Shown here piece by piece: positions 35,516 through 44,667 of a DNA stretch of 64,000 bases. Within the stretch, counting starts at the first letter, position 1; every line of letters starts with the position of its first letter. This DNA is from Nonlabens sp. Ci31 (GTDB lineage Bacteria > Bacteroidota > Bacteroidia > Flavobacteriales > Flavobacteriaceae). The DNA is taken from contig NZ_CP043633.1 in the NCBI RefSeq assembly GCF_012974865.1, positions 930,001-994,000 of the forward strand. The letters run 5' to 3'. Position numbers and translations under genes: made by a program. The notes below the pieces were generated by a model. The model was not told where the DNA came from and searched no databases. It saw only the letters and a program-made list of their open reading frames with translations.

Positions 35516-36144
35516 TGGAGGTTTTAGAATTTATTTTTGGACAGTATAGCGAGTACAGTTCAACGCACATACTTCTAGAAGCGATTGCTATCGTAGCAAG
35601 TATCATCAGCGTGCTTTATTCTTTAAAAAACAATGTTCTCGTATTCCCTTACGGGATCATCAGCACCGGGATATTTGTTTATTTATTGAATGAATGGAAC
35701 TTGTTGGGTGATATGATCATCAACATTTATTATTTTGTCATGAGTATCTACGGTTGGTACGTTTGGACTAGAAAAGATGAAAACAAAAAAGTCACTCCTA
35801 TTTCTACAACAGACCATTTAGACTGGTTAAAATCATCAGCGATATGTATAGGTTCTGGAATATTTGTTTACTTTATTTATTGGAAATTTGAACGGTTTGA
35901 AAATTGGATAAGCTATCTGGACATACTGACCACAAGCATTGCTTTTGTTGGTATGTGGTTAATGGCATTGCGCAAGATTGAATACTGGCTAGTTTTACTG
36001 GTAGCTAACGTAATTTCAGTTCCCTTATATTTTTATAAAGGTTATGGAATGACCGGACTTTTATTTATATTTCTCTCGATCATCGCCTGGAAAGGTTACC
36101 AAGAATGGAAAAAATACCTCAACAAACAGCCTTTAAAGGCGTAA
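35515..36144 (+). CDS. pnuC: PnuC-family vitamin transporter
   Basis: A 209-residue inner-membrane protein with about seven helices and PnuC motifs NVLVFPYGIISTG, NIYYFVMSIYGWYVW and YWLVLLVANVISVPLYFYKG. PnuC transports nicotinamide riboside; the related PnuT takes up thiamine. Evidence here points both ways: a thiamine-binding gene lies upstream and a NadR-like kinase lies downstream, overlapping by 40 bases. Confidence 0.9.
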   Translation: MEVLEFIFGQYSEYSSTHILLEAIAIVASIISVLYSLKNNVLVFPYGIISTGIFVYLLNEWNLLGDMIINIYYFVMSIYGWYVWTRKDENKKVTPISTTDHLDWLKSSAICIGSGIFVYFIYWKFERFENWISYLDILTTSIAFVGMWLMALRKIEYWLVLLVANVISVPLYFYKGYGMTGLLFIFLSIIAWKGYQEWKKYLNKQPLKA

Positions 36145-36665
36145 AAATCGTTCTTTATGGACCGGAGAGTACTGGCAAAAGCACCCTTGCTCGTCAGCTT
36201 ACAGAACATTTTGAAACTATAAAAGTAGATGAATTTGCTCGCGATTACCTGCAGGAAAAATTTGATCAAACAGGTAAATCTTGTGAATATGAAGATTTGG
36301 TTCCCATAGCAGTAGGACAAAGAAAAGCTGAAAATGATGCGTTAACTACTGCAAACAATCATCTCTTTTGCGATACAGATGCACTAGAAACCTATGTATA
36401 TTCTTTAGCTTATTTTGATAAAGCACCAGTAGAACTAGAAGAAGCTGCAAGAAAAAGTGATTATGACTTATATTTACTCCTAGATGTAGACATTCCATGG
36501 GTTGCAGACGATTTAAGGGATAGACCAGAAGACAGGAAACAGATGTTCGAGCGTTTTGAAAATGGACTCCTAGACTTTCAGAAAAAATATAGTATAATTA
36601 GTGGCGCAGGAGAGGAGCGTTTTAAAAATGCCATCACCGCAATAAAAAAGCTAAAAGACAAATGA
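36105..36665 (+). CDS. NadR-like ATPase / nicotinamide riboside kinase
   Basis: A 186-residue P-loop kinase with Walker A GPESTGKSTL (near residue 19). It matches the C-terminal ribosylnicotinamide kinase domain of NadR without the adenylyltransferase domain, with the conserved DEFARDYL, FCDTDALETYVYS and DRPEDRKQMFERFE segments. It would trap nicotinamide riboside as NMN after PnuC uptake. The start lies 40 bases inside pnuC. Confidence 0.88.
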   Translation: MEKIPQQTAFKGVKIVLYGPESTGKSTLARQLTEHFETIKVDEFARDYLQEKFDQTGKSCEYEDLVPIAVGQRKAENDALTTANNHLFCDTDALETYVYSLAYFDKAPVELEEAARKSDYDLYLLLDVDIPWVADDLRDRPEDRKQMFERFENGLLDFQKKYSIISGAGEERFKNAITAIKKLKDK

Positions 36666-38215
36666 AACTAACCGCCATACAAGAAAGACAACTTCAGGAA
36701 AAAGGAATCTCAAAAGAAACACTTGAAAAACAACTCTATCGTTTTAAAAACGGCTTTCCAGGAGTGATTTTGAATCGTGCTGCCACCGTCAATGACGGAA
36801 TTGTGCCCATTAAACAATTAGATGTCGATGCCTTAATCTTTAATTATGAGGCTACTAGGGATCAACTAGACATTATCAAATTTGTTCCTGCCAGTGGTGC
36901 CGCAACACGCATGTTTAAATTTCTACATGAATTTCTTAATAATTTCAACCAGAACAAACAGAGCATCAATAGTTATATCAATAACAATAAAGCAAATGAT
37001 CTGTTTACTTTTCTTGTAGGTAGACGTGATTTGCCGTTTTATACTGAAATAATGGAGTCCATAAAAAAGAAAAACTCCGACTGGTCTAACAAATCAAAAA
37101 CAGAAAAAGAAACTATTTTTGTCAAAGAAGTGCTTACGCCTTCTGGTTTTAACTATGCTGCAATGCCTAAAGGACTTGTTCCTTTTCACAAATACGAAGA
37201 CTACAGTGCCACAGCCTTTGAAGAACATCTCTTTGAAGCATCTGTATACGCTTCCAGTAATGGAAAAGCCAAATTACATTTTACCATTGCTCCTGCTTTT
37301 GAAGATGCCTTTACGGCAGAGTTTGATCAGATCAAAAAGAATATCGAAAAAAGGACCAAAACAAAATTTGACATCGATTTCTCCTATCAATCACCAGCCA
37401 CAGACACCCTAGCTGTGGACTTGAAGGACAATCCTATCGTCTTTGAAGATGGGACTTTATTCTTCCGACCGGCGGGACACGGAGCACTGATCAACAATCT
37501 TAACCAGATCGATGCTGACCTTATTTTTATCAAGAATATTGATAATGTAACGATCTCCAGTTTGGAAAAAGAAACCTCCCATTACAAAAAACTTCTCGCA
37601 GGATACCTGTTGCACTTAAGAACAAAAACCTTTGAATACTTAAACATTTTAGAGAAAAATGATATGGAAGATTCCACAAGGGAAGAAATTGAAAAATTCT
37701 TGACTGAAGAGCTAACTGCTGTGCTGCCTAAAGACTATTACAAATATAAAACCAATTACCAGCTCGAACATCTTTACCATCAGTTAGACAGACCACTTCG
37801 TGTTTGCGGTATGGTAAAGAACGAGGGAGAATCTGGCGGTGGCCCTTTCTGGGTACACAATCAGCGTGGTGAACTGTCTATCGAAATCGTGGAAACGGCA
37901 CAAATGAACAAAAGCGATCCAAGACAGAAAAAAATCGCCAAAGAAGCAACACATTTCAATCCAGTAGATCTTATTTGTAACGTACGAAATCATAAAGGAG
38001 AAAAGTATGATCTCTCTGAATACTGCGATGAGGACACTGGCTTTATCACCTACAAATCCCGTCAGGGACAAGAAATTAAAGCTCAAGAGCTTCCTGGTTT
38101 GTGGAATGGAGGCATGGCTTATTGGAATACCATTTTTGTCGAGGTGCCCCTCATTACTTTTAATCCAGTAAAAACAGTGACTGATTTATTAAAATCTGCG
38201 CATCAACTGGACTGA
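36662..38215 (+). CDS. DUF4301 family protein
   Basis: A 517-residue cytoplasmic protein of the DUF4301 family. Characteristic stretches are KFVPASGAATRMFK, FHKYEDYSATAFEEHL, LFFRPAGHGALINNLNQ and NEGESGGGPFWV. The GxGxxTRM-like start and PAGHGAL loop resemble nucleotidyl- or sugar-phosphate-transferase folds, an inference from pattern only. The gene overlaps its upstream neighbour by 4 bases and the next by 1, so it is part of the pnuC operon. Confidence 0.88.
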   Translation: MKLTAIQERQLQEKGISKETLEKQLYRFKNGFPGVILNRAATVNDGIVPIKQLDVDALIFNYEATRDQLDIIKFVPASGAATRMFKFLHEFLNNFNQNKQSINSYINNNKANDLFTFLVGRRDLPFYTEIMESIKKKNSDWSNKSKTEKETIFVKEVLTPSGFNYAAMPKGLVPFHKYEDYSATAFEEHLFEASVYASSNGKAKLHFTIAPAFEDAFTAEFDQIKKNIEKRTKTKFDIDFSYQSPATDTLAVDLKDNPIVFEDGTLFFRPAGHGALINNLNQIDADLIFIKNIDNVTISSLEKETSHYKKLLAGYLLHLRTKTFEYLNILEKNDMEDSTREEIEKFLTEELTAVLPKDYYKYKTNYQLEHLYHQLDRPLRVCGMVKNEGESGGGPFWVHNQRGELSIEIVETAQMNKSDPRQKKIAKEATHFNPVDLICNVRNHKGEKYDLSEYCDEDTGFITYKSRQGQEIKAQELPGLWNGGMAYWNTIFVEVPLITFNPVKTVTDLLKSAHQLD

Positions 38216-38616
38216 TGAATATAGAACTGTTACATAAAGAAGTTATTTATAAAGCTGTTACCAGCAGTGGTCCAGGTGGGCAACATGTAAATAAGGTTGC
38301 CACAAAAATTCAATTGTATTTTGATGTTTTGAATAGTCTCGCTTTCGCGAAAGCGGAACACGAAAGAATCCTAACTGCATTATCAAAACAACTCACCACA
38401 GAAGGAGTGCTGCAAATCAACTGCCAAGAATCTAGAAGTCAAGCAAAAAATAAAGAACTGGCATTTAAAAAACTAATTGCAACACTTTCTAAGGCAAGCG
38501 TTGTTCCTAAAGTACGGAAGAAGAGAACCGTTCCCAAGGCCGTGAAACGCAAACGGCTCAACGATAAGAAAAAACACAGCGAAAAAAAGAAAGATCGCAA
38601 TTTTAAACATCCATAG
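38215..38616 (+). CDS. arfB: alternative ribosome-rescue factor ArfB (peptidyl-tRNA hydrolase)
   Basis: A 133-residue YaeJ/ICT1-type release factor with the catalytic GGQ at residues 21-23 (SSGPGGQHVNKVATK) and a long Lys/Arg-rich C-terminal tail that enters the empty mRNA channel of stalled ribosomes. A dispersed-palindrome copy is read as AFAKA near residue 45, between the catalytic domain strands. Confidence 0.94.
   Translation: MNIELLHKEVIYKAVTSSGPGGQHVNKVATKIQLYFDVLNSLAFAKAEHERILTALSKQLTTEGVLQINCQESRSQAKNKELAFKKLIATLSKASVVPKVRKKRTVPKAVKRKRLNDKKKHSEKKKDRNFKHP
38340..38355. repeat. dispersed palindrome copy 8 (in arfB)
   Basis: Perfect 16-mer, read as AFAKA. Confidence 0.97.
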
Positions 38617-38665
38617 TATTTAAAAAATCAAACGCAAAGTCTTATTAATCACAAATCCTTTCAAC

Positions 38666-39748
38666 ATGAAATATTACGCCTACCTTATTCTATCCCTTAT
38701 TTTGATTTCCTGTAATCAACAACCAGAGGTTTCATCAACAGACCAAAGTGATTCTAAAACATCTGAATTACAAGAAGCAAGAACTAACGAATTTGCTATA
38801 GTTATTCACGGAGGCGCTGGTACAATAAAGAGGGAGAACATGACTCCAGAGTTAGAGATTCAATACAATGAAAAGCTATCGGAAGCTATAAAAGCAGGAC
38901 ACGAGATCCTCAAAAATGGAGGCGATGCTATGGACGCGGTAGAAGCAAGCATAAGAATTATGGAAGATTCTCCTTTATTCAATTCGGGTAAAGGCGCTGT
39001 ATTTACGCATGATGGGATCAATTCTTTAGATGCCAGTTTTATGGATGGAAAGACCTTAAATGCTGGTGCCATTGCTGGAGTAACCACCGTAAAAAATCCA
39101 ATTTCCCTTGCTAGAAAAGTAATGACCGATTCAGAACATGTTTTACTGAGCGGCACAGGAGCAGACGAGTTTGCTAAATCACTTAGCGATGAAAACATAG
39201 AAATAGTAGATAACAGCTACTTTTTTACAGAGAATAGGTACCAATCCTTGCAGCGAGTTCTAGCAAAAGAAAAGGAAGGTGACCAAAAAACAGCGCTTTT
39301 AGAACTGGAAGATCCGTTTATTAAAGACTCTAAATATGGGACAGTAGGTTGTGTCGCTCTAGATAAAAATGGAAATATCGCTGCAGGAACGAGCACTGGT
39401 GGTATGACCAATAAAAAATACGGCCGTATAGGTGATTCTCCTCTTATAGGCAGCGGTACTTATGCCAACAACAACACCTGTGGGGTTTCCAGTACTGGAC
39501 ATGGCGAGTACTTTATAAGAGCACAAGTCGCTTATGACATCAGCGCATTAATGGAATATGGGGGTAAAACACTTGAAGAAGCTACAGAAGAAGTGATCCA
39601 AAAAAAGCTGGTCGATCTAGGTGGAACCGGGGGAATTATTGCTTTAGATCATTTGGGGAATATCTCCATGGAATTTAATACAGCAGGGATGTATCGAGCG
39701 ATGATGGACGATCAGGGAACACTTACTGTTGGTATGTATAAGGAGTAA
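38666..39748 (+). CDS. isoaspartyl peptidase / L-asparaginase, lipoprotein form
   Basis: A 360-residue Ntn-hydrolase. The N-terminus is a lipoprotein signal peptide with a Cys in LILISCNQQ. The domain starts FAIVIHGGAGTI; the self-cleavage and nucleophile site is KYGTVGCVAL with Thr at about residue 226; GNIAAGTSTGGMTNK and IGDSPLIGSGTYA follow. The enzyme cleaves isoaspartyl dipeptides or asparagine after autoproteolysis. Here it should sit on a membrane facing the periplasm. Confidence 0.93.
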   Translation: MKYYAYLILSLILISCNQQPEVSSTDQSDSKTSELQEARTNEFAIVIHGGAGTIKRENMTPELEIQYNEKLSEAIKAGHEILKNGGDAMDAVEASIRIMEDSPLFNSGKGAVFTHDGINSLDASFMDGKTLNAGAIAGVTTVKNPISLARKVMTDSEHVLLSGTGADEFAKSLSDENIEIVDNSYFFTENRYQSLQRVLAKEKEGDQKTALLELEDPFIKDSKYGTVGCVALDKNGNIAAGTSTGGMTNKKYGRIGDSPLIGSGTYANNNTCGVSSTGHGEYFIRAQVAYDISALMEYGGKTLEEATEEVIQKKLVDLGGTGGIIALDHLGNISMEFNTAGMYRAMMDDQGTLTVGMYKE

Positions 39749-39766
39749 ATGAGGAATGAAGTATTC

Positions 39767-39790
39767 AGAATTTTGAAAATTCAAAATTCT
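39767..39790. repeat. A/T-rich inverted repeat after the isoaspartyl peptidase gene
   Basis: Two 11-base arms (AGAATTTTGAA and its complement) around AA, starting 18 bases after the stop codon. Could be a weak terminator or a protein-binding site; no T-tract follows. Confidence 0.5.
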
Positions 39791-39904
39791 TAGACAAGAA
39801 AAAACCGAATAGATCCGGCTAAATAAATAGAACTTCGCAGGCGACAAAATAAATTACTAGTAGCAGACTTCAATCTGCTCATTCTAAATTGAAATAAAAC
39901 ACCA

Positions 39905-40666
39905 ATGAAAATCATATCCTATAACGTCAACGGTATCAGAGCCGCGATGAAGAAAGAATTTATCGCATGGCTTACTGCTGCAAATCCCGATGTACTTTGT
40001 TTACAAGAAATAAAAGCTCAAGAAGATCAAATAGATAAGGAAGCTTTTACTGCTGCTGGATATAAGTACCAATACTATTACAGCGCACAGAAAAAAGGCT
40101 ATTCTGGAACAGCCATTATCTCTAAGATCCAACCAGATCATGTGGAATATGGAACTGGTATAGAAACTATGGATTATGAGGGAAGAAATATCAGAGCAGA
40201 TTTTGGCGATGTATCTGTCATGAGCATGTACTTACCTAGCGGAACTAATGATGCTAGATTGAGCTTCAAATTTGAATATATGGAGCAATTTCTAGAGTAT
40301 TCTAAAGAACTGAGAAAAGAACGTCCTAATGTATTGATCTGTGGCGATTATAACATCTGTCACAAAGCCATTGATATTCACGATCCGATACGTTTAAAAA
40401 ACACGTCCGGTTTCTTGCCAGAAGAACGAGAATGGATGGATCGATTTGTTGCAAGCGGTTTTATAGATACGTTTAGAATCTTTAACGATCAGCCAGACCA
40501 GTATTCTTGGTGGAGTTACCGTGGTGGTTCTCGAGCAAGAAATAAAGGCTGGAGATTAGATTACCACATGGTAAACGACAGTTTAAAGGAACGTGTTAAA
40601 AGATCTGTAATCCTAAGTGAGGCAGTACATAGTGATCACTGTCCTGTAATGGTGGAGATTGATTGA
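39905..40666 (+). CDS. xthA: exodeoxyribonuclease III
   Basis: A 253-residue AP endonuclease/exonuclease of the ExoIII family. Motifs: MKIISYNVNGIRAA, the metal-binding glutamate in LCLQEIKAQ, YSGTAI, CGDYNICHKAIDI, the YSWWSYRG loop and the final SDHCPV with catalytic Asp-His. It repairs abasic sites. Monocistronic. Confidence 0.97.
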   Translation: MKIISYNVNGIRAAMKKEFIAWLTAANPDVLCLQEIKAQEDQIDKEAFTAAGYKYQYYYSAQKKGYSGTAIISKIQPDHVEYGTGIETMDYEGRNIRADFGDVSVMSMYLPSGTNDARLSFKFEYMEQFLEYSKELRKERPNVLICGDYNICHKAIDIHDPIRLKNTSGFLPEEREWMDRFVASGFIDTFRIFNDQPDQYSWWSYRGGSRARNKGWRLDYHMVNDSLKERVKRSVILSEAVHSDHCPVMVEID

Positions 40667-40802
40667 GAATTTAAAAACATAAAGATTATACTAGCCGCTC
40701 CCTGGCAGAATTGGAATAAACACTTTCGTTATTTTACATAACTTCTCCAGCCAGATTTTATAAAATGACAAGTTGCTTGATTCTAGGTTTTATACCACCG
40801 AA

Positions 40803-41094
40803 ATGACCAAAGAGAAAAGTGGATTTTATATCAAATTAGAATTTAAAAACATCAGATGCGCCAGTAAATAATAGTGTTCGGGCGATCAATAAATTTGTCT
40901 AACTCTTTAATGGTTTTCAAGACGGTTTTGATCAATCAGTAAAGGCCGCTAGAGACTTAGAAGGAAAAATCAAATGGAATGACACAGAGTATATAAAATT
41001 ATCACAACTGCAAACGAGCCTGTTTTTTTATTTTAGAAAAGTAAGAGCTACACCATCAGAACCTGATAATGAATTGATAAACCGTCATCTTTAA
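40803..41094 (+). pseudogene. decayed ORF of unknown origin
   Basis: Coding-like sequence is broken by frame changes and stops. A start at 40803 gives MTKEKSGFYIKLEF and then runs to a stop. A second frame continues SDAPVNNSVRAINKFV, meets one stop, then reads FNGFQDGFDQSVKAARDLEG and on to NRHL before a stop at 41094. The composition is protein-like and the pieces join end to end if one frameshift and one nonsense change are undone. I do not recognise the family. Confidence 0.5.
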
Positions 41095-41139
41095 TTTGAT
41101 TAGAAAAAGAACTGTCGACAATAAATTAGATTGAAATAA

Positions 41140-41808
41140 TCAAGAAAAGCCCTCCAGCACAACAACAAACTCACCTCTGGGCTTTTTAAGCTCAAAATGA
41201 GTGATAGCCTCTGTTACCGTACCTCTAAAATGTTCTTCATACATCTTGGTAATCTCTCGAGAGATAGAAACTTGTCGTTCTTCTCCGTAGTGTAATTTGA
41301 AGTCGGCTAAGGTTCTTAATAGTTTGTGAGGAGACTCGTAGAAAACAATAGTTCTAGTCTCTTCTTTAAGAAATTCAAGACGTTTTTGCCTTCCTTTTTT
41401 TACTGGTAGAAATCCTTCAAATACAAATTTATCGCAGGGCATACCGGAAACGGTAAGTGCAGGAACAAAAGCAGTCGCACCGGGTAGGGATTCTACCTCT
41501 ACTCCATTTTCTAGCAGTTTACGAGTTAGTAAAAAACCTGGATCGCTTATTCCTGGTGAACCAGCATCTGTAATTAGCGCCATGGTTTCTCCCGCCTGAA
41601 TTCTTTTTACTATGTGATCACTTATTTTATGCTCGTTGTGCATGTGATAAGAAAGCATTTGGGTAGCGATCCCATAATGTTGCAATAATTTACCGCTGGT
41701 TCTTGTGTCTTCTGCTAGTATGACATCTACCTCTTTTAATACTTCTACTCCTCGATAGGTCATGTCTTTTAAATTACCGATAGGTGTAGGAACTAGGTAG
41801 AGTTTCAT
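41140..41808 (-). CDS. rsmI: 16S rRNA (cytidine1402-2'-O)-methyltransferase
   Basis: A 222-residue tetrapyrrole-methylase-fold enzyme. It begins LYLVPTPIGNLKDMTYR and contains DVILAEDTRTSGKLL, LITDAGSPGISDPG and FYESPHKL, all signature motifs of RsmI, which methylates the decoding centre. It lacks the extra C-terminal helical domain of the E. coli enzyme, normal in Bacteroidota. CAAAGATA at 41826-41833 could be the -7 box. Confidence 0.97.
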   Translation of the reverse strand: MKLYLVPTPIGNLKDMTYRGVEVLKEVDVILAEDTRTSGKLLQHYGIATQMLSYHMHNEHKISDHIVKRIQAGETMALITDAGSPGISDPGFLLTRKLLENGVEVESLPGATAFVPALTVSGMPCDKFVFEGFLPVKKGRQKRLEFLKEETRTIVFYESPHKLLRTLADFKLHYGEERQVSISREITKMYEEHFRGTVTEAITHFELKKPRGEFVVVLEGFS

Positions 41809-42151
41809 AAGTGTGATTTATTCTACAAAGATAGAAAAGTTAGCACGGAAGAAAGCACTTTAAAAGACCCTCTCGACACCTCTAAAATATAAATCCATCA
41901 GGCTTAAACGCTAGATGGATTTCAACTAAATAAACATCCCTAACTATTTGTTTAGCTGCGATTCAAAATTAAGCGAGAGAAATGGTTTACAAAATACCCT
42001 ATTAAGGGTATATTAAGGAGGAATACATACGCTTTTCACTTTCTAAATTATTTAAAAAATAGCTTTTTAAAGGCAATTTGATTGTACCTGAAAACAGAAT
42101 TAAAATAGAGATATTATGGCTTGAACAGCTTTCTATAAGTATCTTTGCCTT
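41809..42151. other. intergenic region with one strong hairpin
   Basis: No gene seen. A hairpin at 41891-41922 (AAATCCATC / GATGGATTT, with GGC/GC pairs towards the loop) lacks a T-tract. TATCTTTG at 42140-42147 could be a -7 box very close to the next start. Confidence 0.45.
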
Positions 42152-42508
42152 ATGAGTAGAGATGAGCAATTAAAAGACAGATGGATGCGCACCGTAGCGT
42201 TCTTTCAATCACGTTTTGCAGATGGAGATGAAATGGATCTTGATGCGATTCTATTTATAATAGGTGTACAAGAATTGGGGCAACTGCATCGCAAGTTCAA
42301 AAAAGATGAAAAATTACAGCTCATGCATATAGCTATATGTCGAGTATTAGAACCATATGGTTACTATGAATTCTCTCACTATGATGATGATAAATGGCCA
42401 CATTATATCGTAAAAGAAAAACTGCCATCACTTAAAGCTGGAGAACAATCTGTGTTGATGAAAGAAGCTATAGTGAGTTATATGATGGTTAGTGAAATAA
42501 TTGATTAA
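42152..42508 (+). CDS. conserved hypothetical protein
   Basis: A 118-residue acidic, helical protein beginning MSRDEQLKDRWMRTVAFFQSR. It has no signal peptide, cysteine pair or membrane segment. DLDAILFIIGVQELGQ and the central YDDDKWPHY are probably conserved features; I think similar proteins occur in other Flavobacteriaceae but cannot name a family. Its stop overlaps the converging EamA gene by 4 bases. Confidence 0.75.
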   Translation: MSRDEQLKDRWMRTVAFFQSRFADGDEMDLDAILFIIGVQELGQLHRKFKKDEKLQLMHIAICRVLEPYGYYEFSHYDDDKWPHYIVKEKLPSLKAGEQSVLMKEAIVSYMMVSEIID

Positions 42509-43404
42509 GCCTTTTTCTTTTCCCTAGTAACTAATACCACCGCAAAAATAATTACGCCAGTAGAAGCAATTTGCCAGATATTAAAAAGCTCCCCGTCTAG
42601 AATTCCCCATGTCAAGCCTATCACTGGCATTAAATAAGTAACTGAACTTGCAAATACTGGAGAGGTCATTTGCACTAATTTATTGAACATAACTTTAGCT
42701 GCTACAGTTCCAAAAATACACAAAGTAATAATATACATAAAGCTCTGTTGTACCGCTGGACTTTCTAAATCAATGGAAGTACCATCTGCACTAAAGAAAA
42801 CGATAGTTGCCAGAGGTACTATAAAGACAAAGTTTCCCGTAGCAATAGCGAGAGGTTTGATGTTTTGAAGGTATCTTTTAATAATATTTACATTACTAGC
42901 ATAACAGGAACAAGCGATAAGTATCAGCCCTGCAAAAAGATAGTTTTGCTCTGGATGGCTTTCCATACCCGCCAAAACTAAGCCTACTGCTCCTGCAAGA
43001 CCTATGACAACTCCTATCAATTGGTTACGCGAGAAAGAAATACCAAAAATAACTGCGCCCATAACTAACGTAATTAATGGAACGGTAGAATTAAGGATGG
43101 CACTTATAGCGCTATCGATTTCAGTTTGTGCATATGCAAATAAGAAAGCTGGGAAAAAGGTACCAAGTAATCCTGAAAGCGCTAGCCACGGCCAGTCTTT
43201 TTTACTTGTTGCAGCAAATGATTTCCAACCTATGGAAATAAGAATAGCCCCAGAAATCATGGTGCGCAAAGCTCCTAATTGCAAAGGTTGCAATACCAGC
43301 TCACCGTTTTCTTCACCTAATGCTTTCTTGATCAAGATAAAAGAGGAACCCCAAATTAAGCTTAAAATGACAAGGTATACGTACTTTAATTTAGAGTTGT
43401 CCAT
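42505..43404 (-). CDS. EamA/DMT family transporter
   Basis: A 299-residue inner-membrane protein with ten predicted helices in two EamA repeats (start YVYLVILSLIWGSSFILIK; second repeat from about residue 155). I chose the start at 43404 (MDNSKLKYVYL) over the frame's earlier ATG at 43440. These are drug/metabolite exporters; substrate unknown. Confidence 0.92.
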   Translation of the reverse strand: MDNSKLKYVYLVILSLIWGSSFILIKKALGEENGELVLQPLQLGALRTMISGAILISIGWKSFAATSKKDWPWLALSGLLGTFFPAFLFAYAQTEIDSAISAILNSTVPLITLVMGAVIFGISFSRNQLIGVVIGLAGAVGLVLAGMESHPEQNYLFAGLILIACSCYASNVNIIKRYLQNIKPLAIATGNFVFIVPLATIVFFSADGTSIDLESPAVQQSFMYIITLCIFGTVAAKVMFNKLVQMTSPVFASSVTYLMPVIGLTWGILDGELFNIWQIASTGVIIFAVVLVTREKKKA

Positions 43405-43440
43405 AATTTTTAAAGGCGCAAAGGTGGACTTTTTAATCAC

Positions 43441-43476
43441 AAAAAAAGCTCAAGATTTTCATCTTGAGCTTTTTTT
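43441..43476 (-). terminator. strong bidirectional terminator
   Basis: A perfect 16-bp inverted repeat (7 A then GCTCAAGAT, loop TTTC, and the complement ending in 7 T). It lies 14 bases after the stop of the leftward lipoprotein gene. Confidence 0.92.
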
Positions 43477-43490
43477 GTGATTTCAATGCC

Positions 43491-44030
43491 TTATAATCTT
43501 GTTAATGTACCCTCATATCTACCCGTAATATCGCCTGCAGCTGTAGTAAGATCAAAACTAATAGTGTAAGTAGTGCCTAATTTACTCAAGATAACCTCAC
43601 CGCCTGTCGCTTCCACTAGGGTTCCAGTTTCTGCAGTTATATTGTAATCTATAAATATACCAGCTACTACTAGAGTAAATGCATCTCTATTTGCTGCAAA
43701 AATATAAGTCCCGTCAGATAAGTCGGTCATATTATCTGAATTTAAGTCTAAGTAAACTGCCTCTCCAGTACCTGTGATTGATTGGTTTACAGTATCTAAT
43801 GTAAAATCATCACTAAGTAAAGTTATGTCAAAATCATAAGAACCATTTCCATTATCCCCATAATCCTCTAGAAAACCCTGAGACAGTGCATAGGTAGCAC
43901 CATCATAAGTAAATTCATTAGCAACTGCAATAGGAGTATCATCAACAGCATCGTCATCATTACTACAAGATGTAGTAACAGTTGCTAATACTGAAATAAA
44001 AACGCACGTAAGTAATTTAATTTTTTTCAT
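43491..44030 (-). CDS. lipoprotein of unknown function
   Basis: A 179-residue protein with a lipoprotein signal (ISVLATVTTSCSNDDDA, Cys near residue 22) followed by the acidic SNDDD sorting-like stretch common in Bacteroidota surface lipoproteins. The remainder is Thr/Asp/Gly-rich beta structure ending ITGRYEGTLTRL. It has its own strong terminator. No function assigned. Confidence 0.8.
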   Translation of the reverse strand: MKKIKLLTCVFISVLATVTTSCSNDDDAVDDTPIAVANEFTYDGATYALSQGFLEDYGDNGNGSYDFDITLLSDDFTLDTVNQSITGTGEAVYLDLNSDNMTDLSDGTYIFAANRDAFTLVVAGIFIDYNITAETGTLVEATGGEVILSKLGTTYTISFDLTTAAGDITGRYEGTLTRL

Positions 44031-44097
44031 ATAATTTATAATTTAAAATAAATGTAAGATAAATTTTACAGTCTCCAAATACCCTCTAGAGAATATT

Positions 44098-44667
44098 TTA
44101 CTCTTTCCACCTCAAGGTTTCCATCATTTTTACCATATCACTTTTTACATAGTCTACCGCTGGCAGAATAGAATCATAGTTAGGTTGTGTATAAAAATAT
44201 AGGGAAGCGGTAAGAAAATGTTTGGTACTATCAGTCACATAAAATTGAGCGTTAGAAGCAGCATCCCCTTCTATTTCATACATCATCCCATAGGTGTTAT
44301 TAAGTCTGTTAACAAAGGGAAAGTCTGCTATAACATCTGCTTTTTGATTGTGCTCGTAGGATAATTTTTGTCCGTCGATGAGGAGTTGTCTGAGGTTGTT
44401 TTGTATAGGTCTGTAGTTGAGGTATACCGTTGCATCCATGCCAGGATATTCGATCTTCATAGAACAATCGCTTTTAGATAGTACTCTTGCAAATTCATTT
44501 ACTTCAAAAGAAAAGGGACAATTTACATGATCTGAATTCACATAATTCCCTTTTGGAAAATCAAGTGCCAACTGACCGCTAGGCTTGGGTAACACCTTTT
44601 GATCATTACAACTGGAAATCCCAATGAAAATCAACAATACAAATAGAATTCTTAAGCTAGTGTACAT
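44098..44667 (-). CDS. gldD: gliding motility lipoprotein GldD
   Basis: A 189-residue lipoprotein (signal LFVLLIFIGISSCND). The conserved GldD features are KPSGQLALDFPKGNY, CPFSFEVNEFARV and the C-terminal HFLTASLYFYTQPNYDS. GldD is needed for gliding and type IX secretion-dependent phenotypes in Flavobacterium. Its start overlaps gldE by 16 bases, the usual gldE-gldD arrangement. Confidence 0.95.
   Translation of the reverse strand: MYTSLRILFVLLIFIGISSCNDQKVLPKPSGQLALDFPKGNYVNSDHVNCPFSFEVNEFARVLSKSDCSMKIEYPGMDATVYLNYRPIQNNLRQLLIDGQKLSYEHNQKADVIADFPFVNRLNNTYGMMYEIEGDAASNAQFYVTDSTKHFLTASLYFYTQPNYDSILPAVDYVKSDMVKMMETLRWKE

Noticed and set aside
41891..41922. Terminator for rsmI
   Set aside because: The hairpin is strong but lies upstream of rsmI, not downstream, and has no T-tract; no rightward gene ends nearby.
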